Assembly (NCBI RefSeq): GCF_046630445.1
Contig: NC_092339.1
Span: forward strand, 80,561,501-80,625,500
Reading direction: 5' to 3'
DNA: 64,000 nucleotides
Origin: Rutidosis leptorrhynchoides
Lineage: Eukaryota; Streptophyta; Magnoliopsida; Asterales; Asteraceae
Part shown: positions 1 to 15,300 of the stretch, piece by piece
Layout: each line of letters opens with the position of its first letter
How positions within the stretch are numbered: position 1 is the stretch's first letter
Notes under the pieces: model-generated
Told to the model about the DNA's origin: nothing
The model's database searches: none
Seen by the model: only the letters and a program-made list of their open reading frames with translations
Made by a program: the position numbers and the translations under genes

Positions 1-1673
1 CCATCAACAGCTTTGGCTGTTTCATCCGCATTCTCATATATAACGAGTCCGATTCGTTGATTTTCAATCCGAGGTGATTTCAAAAATTTTGAATTGGAGT
101 GTTTGAACGCAGGTTGTATCCGTTAGTATATGATTGTGGAAGTGAAATCATCGTGAATTATGAAAGATACGAATAATATTCTCCTCGATTTTATGAATAA
201 CATTTTGAATTCAAAGTATGGTTTCGAAGGATGTAGGAATTTAAGATTGATGACACTTCTTAAATCTTGAATTGGATTTTGATCTGTCAAAATCAGAATA
301 TGTAATTGAATTGGTATGAAAAATGGTTGTCTTGATTTTTGTGAAATGATGTATATTGCTATGAAAGGAGAGAGTATAATTAACGATTGTCGAAACATCA
401 TTGAAAATGTACAGTGTAATATATTAATGTGAACTTAAGTATTTCTCGGGTATTACCTACCCGTTAAAATAAAATTTCACAAGTAATATTTTGTACAAAA
501 GAATTTTTATTACAGTCTTTATGAAAATATATGTATGTATATTTTCTTCAGATGTAATATGAATTTAATGAGTTAATTTTATATTAATCTCATTTGGTTT
601 ACAGTTAGAACTAAAAATGAATAATCCCTAAAACTTTAGAGATTACATAATCACTGTGGAATATTTCTCCAACATAAATGAAGTTATGAATCAATACTTC
701 ATCATTCATTTTTATTGGTATTTCTTGGTATCTATGGTGCGTATGATGTTGATGTTCGTGGCGCAGATTGTGATGTTGAGGCTTGTGATGCTGTTGACGC
801 TGTTGTTGGTGGTATCGTTATTGCTGGTACATGTACTGCTGGTGGTGGTGGTGGTGGTGGTACCTACGGTGGTGCATGCGGTGCTTGCAAATTGTGCACC
901 GTATTCTCTAGTGCCACTACTCGAGCACGAAGTTGATTCACTTCATCTACCAGGTTCGGTTGATTGTTTAAGCGGAGTAAAGGTCGGATAGCCTCAATAA
1001 TATTAGTAATATTATATTTGTGGTGACATATCCTGGAAAGGAGAGAGAAAATGGTGTTGCGAACGGGTTCGCCAGTGAGCGCCTCAGGTTCTCCGCCAAG
1101 AGGCGAAAACGACTCGTAGAAGGGATCACCTTCTTCTTGTCAAAATTGATTAAGTCATCCATGAACTCACCCCCAATCCATCCAGAAAAGATGATGACTA
1201 ATTGGTTGGTCCATTCCGGTTACACTGCTTTCGGAGCTTAAGTGGATTTCCATAGCGGAATAGCTGTTGGAATCCGAGGAATGCGAACTAGTTGCAGAAT
1301 ACATCTTTGCACGATTATAGAAAATGATTTTTGATATGAAAAAGATTATAGGACTTAAATTGATATTCTAAATACATATTTTACATATGTATATATAATA
1401 TCAAAATCCTACAAGTTACGGAGGAAATTACGGAATATGTAAGGCATATTTACTATAATAGATACGATAAGATATGATTTTGTCTATACACTATCTATGC
1501 AATAATTGCAGTGAGACATGTCAAGACTAGAATGATAAGTAGGTAATTTACGACAATGAATGATAAGCAAAACTTATAACTAAACATATACGGTCAAAGT
1601 CCAGACTCACTAATGCATCCTAACAAAGACCCGTTAGACACACTAATGCAGATTCTGGTTCGCTAAGACCTCT

Positions 1674-1685
1674 GCTCTGATACCA
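1674..1685 (-). other. Primer binding site (tRNA-iMet type) of copy C
   Basis: The minus strand reads TGGTATCAGAGC, the standard initiator-Met primer site of plant gypsy and copia elements. It lies 2 bp from the LTR border at 1688, which fixes the orientation as minus. Confidence 0.85.
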
Positions 1686-1687
1686 AC

Positions 1688-4100
<2,413 letters not shown>

Positions 4101-4710
4101 TCATGCGTCATTATATTACATTATCTCATGCTTCCATTCCAACACTACTCCAAAATTTTTATGGATATGAAACAAGTGTCGTTTTCCAGAATTTATAAAT
4201 TAAAATGATTTCAAAAAGAGGTGTACTAAAAATAGTACGGGAATATAATATTTATTATAATTAATAATATTGAAAGGGTAATGACGTAAGAATGTCTTTG
4301 AAACTATTGACAATCTTCGTGAGTCGGAAAAGACTTCTTCCGATTCACAATTCGAGATGTCTGGAATTTTTGAATCGAAGCACATAAGCACATAATATAA
4401 CGCAAATGATATCTATAAAATTATATAAGTAATAACTCACGTAGGTATGTCGGAAATTTCGAAAGTCCTGAATGACGCTTCCTGGTTTTTCAATAACCGG
4501 GGTGTTGAAAATGAACTCGCTTGAGCAGGAGAAGGCTTGTAATCAAAAGGAGAAATACTTTCTCACCGATAGTAATAATAATATTATATTAATGTCAGAC
4601 TATACACATAATCACATATAAGTGTAACGAAACGGTTCTAGACTAGATCACTAATGTATCCTAACGGTCTAGGTCAGACATATTAATGCACCTAATTCGC
4701 TAGAACCAAC

Positions 4711-4722
4711 GCTCTGATACCA
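4711..4722 (-). other. Primer binding site (tRNA-iMet type)
   Basis: Minus strand TGGTATCAGAGC, 2 bp from the LTR that begins at 4725. Confidence 0.85.
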
Positions 4723-7035
4723 CATGTAACGACCCGCCAAAATCGCTATTGACGCAGTACGTTATTTTCTGGTTTCATTGCGAGGTATTGACCTCTATAT
4801 GATACGTTTTGTAAACATTGCATTCTTTTGAAAAAGCACACCATAAATGAATATCTAAATCCAAGGTTTTCGACATCTGATGATTTCTACATATAGGCAA
4901 TCACTGTAAATAATAGTTTACAATAATACGTCCGTTGACAATGCAGTCAAAATAAGATACATGGTGGTGATTTTGTGAATGCAAAGTTTTCTCGAATAAA
5001 ACATGTATGACTCCATGCACATAGCTTGTATAACGTATAAGCAAATAGCGAAAGACTTCTAGGGACCTGAGAATAAACATGCTAAAAGTGTCAACACAAA
5101 GGTTGGTGAGTTCATAGTTTAATATTGCGCATAATCTGTATATAAAGGTGGACCACAAGATTTCAGTTGTTTCATCCAAAAGGTTTATCAAAATATTCTA
5201 CGAAATTGAGCACCTTGGTAACTAAACTTAACGTATATATAATAAGTACCCCTGTTTTAACATACATGCAACCAACATGTATAATACACGCAAACCAACG
5301 TGTACTAAACTCAAATAGCATACGTCCGCTTTATAGTTCAGGCTAGGGTCTCTATACCAGGAATGGACGGGGATGTCAAGCCCTATGGATCCATATACAA
5401 CTACTCGCGCCCACCAGTTCTTATAATCGGCAGTTACTAGTTACCAAAGCTAAGGAATTTTTGGTTCAAACTCAGTGTAGAATTAAGTATGTACTTGTGT
5501 CCATTGCGTATAAAATAAAGTGCATGTATTCTCATCCCAAAATATTTAAAGCATTTAAAAAGGGAATCTATAAACTCACCTGACAACTTCAGAAATAAAT
5601 CACAGAGATGTGACCGAAAATCGGAATGCAAGTAACCGTAGACCTCAACCTAGAGAACATATGTTTGTCAATAAGTGTCTAATAATCTAGGTCGGTCCAT
5701 AGGGTAAGTATAGTCCTATCGCTCAAGTCCGACTCACAAATTTAGAAAAAGTCAACAAAAGTCAACGTAAGTCAATGTAAGTCAAATGTAAGTCAAACGC
5801 AAGTCAAACACACTCAACATGGTTAACACAAGTCACAATCTCATAATATTACTCAAGTTGGTTAAATAGTCAAACATAGGTCAAACTTAAGTTACCCATT
5901 TTTATATAGCAAAATAATATATTTTTAAAACATATATGTATATGCACATATACATAATTTGCAGATGAATTTAGGTCCCACCGACTTCAAAATAATACCT
6001 TTGGTCACGGCTATTGGAAAGTATACCATCCCACCTTTATATAGCCAGTTTATTTGACAAAAACGGAGTTACGGTTTAAAAGTTATGGCCTTGCGAAAAC
6101 TGCCCCTCAAAACATAAAATGCTGAAATTTGGTGCTGTTAACATCATGGATCAGCAGCGTGATCCTGTTTTCGTACTCGTTTTAGACTAGTTTAGGCTCG
6201 ACAATGTCATACATATAATATATAATTTTAAAGCTTGCCGTAAATACTTTCAATACCAATTAATAGTTTTTATCCAAACTTAACTGATTTTAACTTATGA
6301 GTCCGCAAAGTTTTTCAGCCTATCCCGAAAGGTACCTTATTTTAAAAATGTACTTTTTCAGCCTATCCTGAAAGGTACCTTATTTTAATCATAACTTTTG
6401 ACTCACAAATCGAATCCACGCGATATCTAAATGAAAACTTAATAATTTTTCTAGCTCTTTTAAAATATCATCATGTCAAGAACAGATTGTAAACTCAATT
6501 TTTCCAGAATCTCAATTTCAAATACGAATTTTCAAACCAAAATCAATTAATCATATCTTTTGATCTAGAAATCGAATTCATGCAATATCTATATGAAAAA
6601 TTAACTATTTTTCAAGAGCTATTCAATTATATTTCTTTAATATACATATTATAACATATTAATATCAGTATCACACGATATAAAAACGTGATTTAACAAT
6701 AATTCATAAAAAGATCATATTATCGACTAAAATCAAGCATACAAACATGGACTTGAGCACTAGACACTATATCTACCCTAATATGTAACAAAACCATGAA
6801 AACCCAAAAATTAGAGTTTTTAAAACTTACCCTAATCATAAAATTGTTGGTATGGATGTGTAGAGCTCTTCGAGAGGAATCCGAATATGTAAACGATTTT
6901 GTGATCAAGCAAATATTGAAGGAGAATTTGAGGTTGGAAGTGAAGAAAAATGTGGGTGTTCTTGAGGAGGAAGAATGTGTGTACATGTGTGTCTGATGAA
7001 ATGAATTTGGATCTAATATATAATTAGATTAGGTA

Positions 7036-7194
7036 AGTCACGAGTTATAATTAGGTAGTCACGGGTTATACTATATAATCACGGGTATAGATATAAGAAA
7101 TCACGGATGTAATAATTAGTTAACCACGGGTATTATATCTATCTCAATCATAATTATAGATGTCGCGATTATTAATTGTATAGTCACGGGTTCT
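7036..7194. promoter_or_regulatory. Cluster of TCACGGGT-like motifs in an LTR
   Basis: About seven copies or variants of (G/A)TCACGGGTTATA occur at irregular 20-40 bp spacing. The cluster lies in the promoter half of the LTR at 4725-7857 and is absent from related LTRs. It may be an array of transcription-factor sites or a decayed tandem repeat; function is not shown. Confidence 0.45.
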
Positions 7195-7857
7195 ATTAAA
7201 TTCTTATTCGTTATCTAAAACCCAATGTATTTTACCTTAATATGATTTACTTAATTGATTTATTTTGTATTAAAAAAAATACATTCATATATTGTTCAAA
7301 ACCTTTTAGAATCTTGACGTTATACTTAGTTGATGTGTTTCATAAAAATACTTATTTATTATATTTTTAAATTAAATACTGAAAATATGAATGTTTAAAC
7401 TAATTTTCTCGAGTTTAATTTAAGAATATCCTACTTAATTAAAATAATATTTAAAACTCAATTATTATATAAAATAATATTTAAAATAAGTACTCATACG
7501 TTTCGTTGTCTGAAAAGATATTTTCCTGGTTTCACTAACCGTAGTGTTTTATTAAAAAAAGTATAAAAATTTCTTACAACTTGGATCTAAATAATGACTA
7601 GAAATAGATACGAATCTAGTGATGTCGAAATTCAATTTAATCATTTATTATATAAAGTATTTATATATCCTTCATAAGTTATTAGTTTCAATTATTAACT
7701 TTATTATTAATAATTTTCAAAATTTTCTAGTGATAAATAACACATATCAAAAATAGTATGTTCCTTAATATACAAAAAAAAATATTTTGGCGTGGAAAAA
7801 TCATTAAATTTAATAAATGATTGTTAAGTATTTAACGAAAAAAGTCGGGTTATTACA

Positions 7858-8485
7858 AGTGTCGAGAGTGTATTTGGAAATTAGTCAAATTGGGTTTTAA
7901 AGGCCAAAACTGAAGTTTCAGCATGGTGCGCCGCACCCGAAAGGGATGCGTCGCACCATAAAGTGAATTTTGCTACTGACTTTTAGTTGTCAAAAATCAG
8001 TGTTAAGGTGCGCCACAATGGGCACCTGGTGTGCCGCACCTGCATTATGATACACCGCACCTTATGTTGTGTTTTACAAAAAAGAACAAAAACCCAAAAA
8101 TGGTCATGCTTCGTGTTGTTATTATGCGAGTAGGTGGTAGAGGAGTATTGGTATTAGATGACACATAAGACGTATTCGATATAATAGAGGTAGACGAGTT
8201 GGAGTTTGAAACAGTAGAAGTGGAATTAGGAATACATTGTATGAAATGATCCATTATTAATTCAATTGAAATCATCCATTTTTAATTCATTTGGACTCCA
8301 ATTTCTTTAACACATTTCATTCTTTTCAAAAAAAATAAAAATTAAGTTTAACGGAACTTACAACTTTATAATTGGAACTATTTACGATAAGAAGATTAGA
8401 GTAGGGCTATGTTTGACAAAACTAGTTGGTAGCTAGCTGCTAATAGTTGGTAGTTGTTAACTAATAGCTCGTAGCTGGTAGCTAA
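7858..8485. other. Unassigned repeat-like sequence with GC palindromes
   Basis: No gene is seen. About 7924-8065 holds several variants of GGTGCGCCGCACC separated by AT-rich spacers, like the palindromes upstream of other LTR promoters in this window. It may be part of another LTR with no visible borders. About 8404-8485 has repeated TAGTTGGTAGCT-like units, typical of hAT-type MITEs. Confidence 0.4.
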
Positions 8486-9482
8486 GACCTTCTTTAACCG
8501 AGCATGCTCGGTGGTGTGCTGCACCAACACGCCGGCGTACACGCCGTAGCGCGGCGTGTTGGGTGGAATAAGGGGCCGCGTGCTCCAAGTTAACACGGGA
8601 AAATCTTAGGCGTGTTTGGGTAATAATTCATGCAAATGGATATAATTCATACACGTATTCTATTTGCAACAGATATAATTCATGCAACGGTTTCTTCTTC
8701 TTCTATATATATACACAGATACACACATACAGATACACACAAACATATTCACACAACACAAACATATACACTTCTATATTTTATCAAAACATAATGTCTT
8801 CCACCAAACTTTCTCTTGACGTTCACTACGGGGGCCTAGCTGAGTACGACTGGAAATCGTACGTAGACGGGGAAAAAAAATCATTTGAAGATGTTGACGT
8901 TTCCGATATTGAAGATTGGACGAAGCTGTCCAAGTTTCTCCAAAAAGAAACACCATACGTATTTACGCAAATTGTGTATTTCGATGAAGAGTATCAATCG
9001 TTGATGTTTTTGTTTACGGATGAGCAATGGGATGAGCAAAAAGAGCGAGCCAGGACACGACCATGTCGAATTGTCTTGTATCTTGTAAACATGGGCGTTA
9101 CTCCGGTTAATCGGGAGCCCTCTGATTCGAGTAGCCTTGAAGAAGGTTACGTGAGTCAGAATTCTATTTATTAGTTTATGACTTTTCTTTTTAGTATCGT
9201 GTATCGTATCGTCTTTATTATGTAATCGTATCGTTTTTATTTAATTTTAATCGCATCATTTTTAATTTAATCGTATTTGTTTTCTTTTTAATTAATAAAA
9301 TAATAGTATAAAGTAATTAATAAATCAATAAAATTGAAAGAAAAATGAAAAAGAAATAAAAAATACCCCTAACACGCCACTCAGCATGCCACCCATTACC
9401 CAGCAACATGGCAGCACGCTCATCAAGCACCCCACCCCACCCAGCAACACGCCCATCATCCCCTTCAGGGATAAAGATGGTC
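8486..9482 (+). mobile_element. PIF/Harbinger-like DNA transposon carrying a small ORF
   Basis: Terminal inverted repeats GACCTTCTTTAACC (left) and, inverted, GACCATCTTTATCC (right) are flanked by TAA on both sides (8483-8485 and 9483-9485). This matches the TWA target site of PIF/Harbinger elements. The 997-bp element has GC-rich subterminal stretches with repeats built around GCGTG and encloses one open frame of 126 codons behind a TATA-like region. No Harbinger transposase is present, so it is non-autonomous. It sits inside an older MITE-like sequence seen at 8404-8485 and 9486-9653. Confidence 0.65.
8794..9174 (+). CDS. Acidic 126-aa protein resembling a MULE-type PB1-like N-terminal domain
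   Basis: The ORF starts MSSTKLSLDVHYGG and is intact over 126 codons. The pattern of a beta-strand with VHYGG, an acidic middle (FEDVDVSDIEDW), then a strand rich in Phe/Leu and a final RIVLYLVNMG strand recalls the PB1-like domain at the N terminus of many plant MuDR-type transposases. No transposase catalytic region, zinc finger or nuclear signal follows, so it is at most a domain on its own. A TATA-like run (tatatata near 8703) and a CA-rich leader precede the ATG, and an AT-rich, T-rich tail follows the stop. It lies wholly inside the Harbinger-like element, so it may be a captured gene piece or an accessory ORF. The domain match is by eye. Confidence 0.5.
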   Translation: MSSTKLSLDVHYGGLAEYDWKSYVDGEKKSFEDVDVSDIEDWTKLSKFLQKETPYVFTQIVYFDEEYQSLMFLFTDEQWDEQKERARTRPCRIVLYLVNMGVTPVNREPSDSSSLEEGYVSQNSIY

Positions 9483-9485
9483 TAA

Positions 9486-9653
9486 TAGGTGGTAACTAGT
9501 AGCTTTTTAGATTTATTTAACTGTTTCACAGAGTAGATGTTAAAAAAGAGTAAACGGACAAAAAGCTAGATTTTTTTTTCTTAAACACCAGTTCTAATAG
9601 TTTTTAGCTTCTCATCTGTCTAAAATTTTAAGCTCTTTAAATCGAACGAAAGT
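9486..9653. other. Right remainder of MITE-like sequence
   Basis: This holds TAGTAGCTTTTTAG and a T-rich tract with AAGCTCTTTAAATCGAACG. It looks like the right half of the sequence at 8404-8485, split by the Harbinger-like element. The right border is not resolved because the solo LTR begins at 9654. Confidence 0.35.
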
Positions 9654-10080
9654 TGTGACGACCCGGAAATTTCCGATCAAATTTAAACTTAACCTTTATA
9701 TGTTTCCGACACGATAAGCAGAATTTGTAATGTTGAATCTCAAAAAGTTTGGAACTACATTCATGTAATCAATTACCCTTTGACCGTGTTGGACGATTCA
9801 CGAACAATTATGAGTATATAGATATGTATATATAATATATAATATTAACTGAAAACATTAACAAAGTATTAGATATATGATACTTTACATGAACGTATTT
9901 GTTTCGATATATTTATCGACAGAATTAAGAGATAATATCAAATGATTGAATTATCAGATACATTATGATATGATTACGGGCCTATGTTATGAGGTCCACT
10001 GTGATTTAAGAAATCTATTCTTTTTGACAACATTCGGAAAATGGTAAAGTGATTTATAAGTAAGAACAAATGTGTCAATT

Positions 10081-12355
10081 TGTAGCGACCCGACCAAATC
10101 ATCATTGACGGCGCCGTCTACTTAGGTCCCGTTACGTGGTCATAAGTCTTTAAAACAACGTTTGACCAAAAGATATGTCGCATTCATTTCAAATGTAAAG
10201 GTTGTTCAAGTTTACAAGAATAGTTCCACCACAAGTTACGATACGAAGTTTTAAGTACAAATGAAACTTATGCGACACAATTTAAAAGTATTCAAAAGAC
10301 GCTCCATCTATGCATGTATACTCGACATCCAATGCAAGTATCAAAATAATGAGCGGAAGCATGTATCATGTATCGTTCAAGGACCTGAGAAAAACATAGA
10401 AATCTGTCAACGAAAACGTTGGTGAAATCATAGGTTTAAGTAAGTAAGTACAAGTGAACCACAAGATTTGCATCAATGAAGTAATAGTAATACATTCCAA
10501 AAGTTTGTTTCACGAGCACCCAATTATCAATACTTAACATTTCCTTCCATTGAACCCCATCACTTAGTGCTAGAACATACACTGTTTCTCGAAAATATAT
10601 TTCATTCGTAAACGGTAGCGAACCGTTTGAATGAGGGTTTGTCAAACCCATATGGATCCATACAACATAAGTTCTCGCTTACACCCGGCAAGTGTAACTA
10701 ATGATAATTGAATTGAGGATTTTGTTCTAAACTCGTATGTAGAATGTTTGTTTTCCTGTACTTGTGTTCACTTAGTTCAAAAGAATCGTTTATGTTTTCT
10801 CATCCCAAATATAAGTTCAAAAAGAGTAAAAGTGGGACTATGATCTCACCTTGAGTGCACGTACGAAAATTACTTCACAAAATAGCGTGTGTGAAGGATA
10901 GTGCTAGTCTTGACCTAAACAAATAGGTCGTATCAATAATGGTAAACACGATAGGTCAAAGATGTTCAATTAGTCCTATGGCTCGTTACGACTCGATTAT
11001 TTAGCATGTGAAATCAAATTGTCAAGTTTCATGCAGGATACAAGTATATAAACAAGTTAGGAAGGTTGCATAATCATTTGGTTAAGTTTGACAAAAAGTC
11101 AAACCTCGGTCGGTCAAAGTCAACGAAAAAGTCAACACGTTCGGGTCGTGTCCCGAACTATTTTTCTGAGGTTTTTAATCATGTATGAGCATGTTAGAAC
11201 AAGTTACATGTGAATCGGAGGTGCGTAGCATAGCAAACATTATTCAAAAATTGACCAAGTTGGACAGACCCAAATGGCGCGCCGCGCGGGTATATGGCGC
11301 GCCGCGCGGGTACCTGTGCAGAGAATTCTGGCAGTTTTTAAGTTTTATGCACGAACCTAACTTCAAACAATCACCATTTTTGATCCGCAAACAATCAAGA
11401 CAAGTATCTTATACCGTTGGGAAGGTAATTTGACGAGGAAAACAACTAAACACATTTCATCAATCAATCTACCTATTACAACAACCAAAACCGCATCTAA
11501 TGCTTAACATTAACCGCATACAAGTTCATAAATGCAATTCAATGATTCGGGCAACCAATTTACATGAATGATATGCCGTTTCGAAGGTAATCAAGCATAC
11601 AATCCAACTAAACACTTACCAATAATAATCCATGGCATTCAATGCATCAAAAGTCCATTTCAAGTTCATCAAACCCTAACCCAAATTCACCAAAATCAAT
11701 AATCAAGTTCATGAAGTTTTCTAAGGCAACCTACACATCAAATTGAAGCTAGTGATGCTAGTAACACAATTAAAACATCAACTTTTAACATCTAACAACA
11801 TATGATCATCCAAAACTCAAGAACAACACACCAAAATTCAAGTTCATGCTAGTTACACTAAAACAACGAGATCGAGCATATAAATCATATATTCATGTTA
11901 GACTTGAGCCATAGACACTAATTAACACTTTTATAAGTTAAAAACATCAAGAACACAAAATCTAGTGATTTTAGAAAGTTACCCAAATGAGATGAAGTTG
12001 GTACCAAAACGAAGAGGATGAAGAGAGGATCACGAATATGTAATTTATTTTGTTGTAAGCCTCCTAGATCGAATTTAGATGATGATTGAATGAATTTGGT
12101 TTTGGGTGTGTGTGTTCTTGCTAGAGAGAAAGAGAGAGAGATGGAGATGAAATGAATGGGTGAAAGGGGTTTGACCCTTTGACCTAGTCAAGGGTTTGAT
12201 CCCTTGTCAAGTTTAGTCCCTCAACTTTCGTTCGGGTGCGGGAATTACCTAAACGAGATAATTTAAAACGCGTATCAACGGGAGATGTTATAAACATATA
12301 ACGGACTTTATATTAGTATAACGGAAAAGTAAATGGAAAAAGGCGGGATGTTACA
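10081..12355 (-). repeat. 3' LTR of the chromovirus
   Basis: 2275 bp, almost identical to 17285-19559. Ends are TGTAGCGACCC and GGGATGTTACA on the plus strand. It contains a 20-bp direct repeat built on GGCGCGCCGCGCGGG near 11275-11312. Short open frames within it occur in both LTRs and are not taken as genes. Confidence 0.95.
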
Positions 12356-12393
12356 TTACCTACTCCTTAAAAGAAATTTCGTCCCGAAATTTA
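12356..12393 (-). other. Polypurine tract and adjoining hairpin of the chromovirus
   Basis: On the minus strand AAGGAGTAGGTAA abuts the 3' LTR. Just upstream is AAATTTCGGGACGAAATTTC, an inverted repeat with a 3-base loop. The same hairpin precedes the polypurine tract of copies A, B and E. Confidence 0.8.
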
Positions 12394-15300
12394 GGTAGGC
12401 GTAGTAGTCGTTGTTTCTTCCTCGAGATCTTGCGTTTCCGAATTCACGAATAGATGAGGATACTTCCATTGCATTTGATCTTGTCTTTCCCAAGTAAACT
12501 CGGGTCCTCTTTTGGCATTCCAACGAACCTTGACAATCGGGATTCGGCTTTGTTTCAATGTCTTGACGGAGGTGTCCACAATTTCAACCGGTTCCTCCAC
12601 AAAATGAAGTTTGTCATCAATAGTAAGTTCTTCGAGAGGGATGACGATATCGGGTTCGGCAAGACACTTTTTCAAGTTAGATACATGGAAGGTAGGATGA
12701 ACGGAACTCAGTTGAGGCGGAAGATCTAAACGATAAGCAACGGTTCCAATACGCTCCAAGATTTCGAAAGGACCAATATACCGCGGATTTAGCTTCCCGC
12801 GTTTCCCAAAATGGATTACACCCTTCCAAGGTGCGACTTTTAACATTACTCGGTCACCGACTTGAAATTCAAGATCGTTGCGTCGTTTGTCGGTATAGCT
12901 CTTTTGACGACTTCGGGCCGTCCTAAGCCTATCTCGGATTTGAACGATTTTCTCGGTGGTTTCGTGAATGAGTTCGGGTCCGGTGATTTGCACGTCGCCT
13001 ACCTCGGCCCAACAAAGAGGTGAACGACATTTGCGGCCATATAGCGCTTCAAAAGGTGCGGCTTTAATACTCGCGTGATAACTATTGTTGTAAGAGAACT
13101 CGGCGAGAGGTAAGTGCTTGTCCCAAGCTTTTCCGAAATCAACCACGCAAGCTCGTAACATGTCCTCTAAGGTTTGAATTGTACGTTCGCTTTGTCCATC
13201 GGTTTGAGGATGATATGCGGTGCTCATGTCTAAACGCGTTCCCAACACTTCTTGCAATGTACGCCAAAATCTAGAAACGAAACGGCCATCTCGGTCGGAG
13301 ATAATCGATAATGGTACACCGTGTCGGGCTACGATCTCCTTAATGTAAAGTTGTGCAAGTTTCTCCATTTTGTCCGTTTCTTTCATGGCAAGGAAGTGTG
13401 CGGATTTGGTGAGACGGTCAACAATAACCCAAATGGTATCAAAACCGCCCGTCGTTTTTGGTAGCTTGGTGATAAAATCCATCGTTATCCTTTCCCACTT
13501 CCATTGCGGGATCTCGGGTTGTTGAAGTAGTCCGGACGGTCTTTGGTGTTCGGCTTTGACTTTGGAACATGTCAAACACTTGGAAACATACGTAGCTACG
13601 TCCCTTTTGATGTTCGGCCACCAATATAGTTGTTTAAGATCGTGGTACATCTTATTGGCACCGGGGTGAATCGAGTATCGTGACTTATGGGCTTCATCTA
13701 AAATAAGGCTTCGTAGATCCCCATAACTAGGCACCCAAATTCTTCCGGCGAAATATCGGAGTCCGGTTTCTTTAACTTCGAATCGAGAGGTGAGGACGTT
13801 CAAGTGTTCGAGAGAGATGTTTTCATCCTTGAGAGCCTCATCTTGGGATACCCGAATTTGGCTATTAAGGTTTGTGTGGATGGTGATGTTTAAGGCTCGG
13901 ACACGAAGAGGCACCGCTCTTTCTTTTCGACTTAAGGCATCGGCTACTACATTTGCCTTCCCAGGATGGTAACGAAGCTCGCAATCGTAATCGTTTAAGG
14001 TTTCAATCCACCTTCGTTGTCTCATGTTTAGTTGCTTTTGATCGAAAATGTGTTGAAGGCTTTTGTGATCGGTGAAGATAGTACTCTTGGTTCCATAAAG
14101 ATAGTGTCTCCACATTTTAAGTGCAAAGAAAACGGCTCCGAGTTCGAGATCATGTGTCGTATAGTTTCGTTCATGAATTTTGAGTTGTCGAGAAGCATAA
14201 GCAATGACTTTCATTCGTTGCATCAATACACACCCAAAACCATGTTTTGAGGCATCGCAATATACGACAAAGTCATCATTGCCTTCGGGAAGTGACAAGA
14301 TAGGAGCGGTGGTTAGCTTCGTTTTCAAGATTTGGAATGCGGATTCATGTTCGGTCGCCCAAATGAATTTCTTTCCCTTGTGAGTCAATGCGGTTAGAGG
14401 ACGTGCAACCAAAGAGAAATTTTCGATGAATCTACGATAGTACCCGGCGAGACCCAAAAATTGACGAATGTGAGTAGGAGTAGTAGGAGTCTCCCATTTG
14501 CTAATGGCTTCGATTTTCGTGGGATCGACTTTAATACCTTGATCACTTACAACATGACCAAGAAATTGAACTTCCTTTAACCAAAATTCACACTTGGAGA
14601 ATTTGGCATAGAGTTATTCTTGTCTTAAAAGTTCAAGCACAAGTCGGAGGTGTTCCTCGTGTTCTTCTTCGCTTTTTGAATAGACTAAAATATCATCGAT
14701 GAACACGATAACGAATTTGTCAAGATACGGTTTGCACACGCGGTTCATAAGATCCATGAACACCGCTGGTGCGTTAGTGAGACCAAATGGCATTACAAGA
14801 AATTCATAACTACCATAACGAGTTCGGAAAGCGGTTTTGGAGACATCTTCCCCCTTAACCCTTAATTGATGATAACCCGAGCGGAGATCGATTTTCGAAT
14901 ATACACAAGACCCTTGTAGTTGATCAAAGAGGTCATCGATGCGAGGAAGAGGATATCGGTTCTTAACCGTCAATTTATTTAGTTCACGATAATCAATGCA
15001 CATTCGTAGGGATCCGTCTTTCTTTTTAACAAACAAAATCGGAGCGCCCCAAGGTGAATGGCTAGGTTGGATAAAACCTCGATCAAGTAGTTCTTGGATT
15101 TGACTTTGCAATTCTTGCATTTCAGATGGAGCGAGTCTATATGGTGCACGTGCTACGGGTGCGGCTCCCGGAATAAGATCGATTTGGAATTCAACCGGTC
15201 GATGAGGCGGAAGACCCGGCAATTCGTCGGGAAATACATCGGAATAGTCACTAACAATTGGCACATCATCGATGGGCTTCTCATCGGACTCGACTTTCTT

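Larger units (their letters stand above)
4101..7857 (-). mobile_element. Second partial gypsy-like element: interior remnant plus 5' LTR
   Basis: An interior remnant (4101-4724) ends in a primer site at 4711-4722 (GCTCTGATACCA on the plus strand). It is followed by a complete-looking LTR at 4725-7857 with matching ends, TGTAACGACCCG and CGGGTTATTACA. The remnant near 4105-4160 resembles copy A near 43045-43100, so much of the interior is missing. About 5020-5480 of the LTR is an inverted relative of copy B LTR 53000-53660. Copy C abuts it at 4100 and probably inserted into its interior. No gag-pol is seen. It is broken. Confidence 0.7.

Noticed and set aside
656-991. Val/Leu-rich open frame
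   Set aside because: Antisense shadow of the proline-rich part of the interior of copy C, driven by a GGT repeat.
6796-6996. 66-codon charged frame
   Set aside because: In the LTR of a partial element, no homologue in the window.
8045-8275. Ser/Asn/Thr-rich open frame
   Set aside because: Low complexity, no promoter or domain, in repeat-like sequence.
10436-11433. Short open frames repeated at 17640-18637
   Set aside because: They lie in the two LTRs of the chromovirus and duplicate because the LTRs do.
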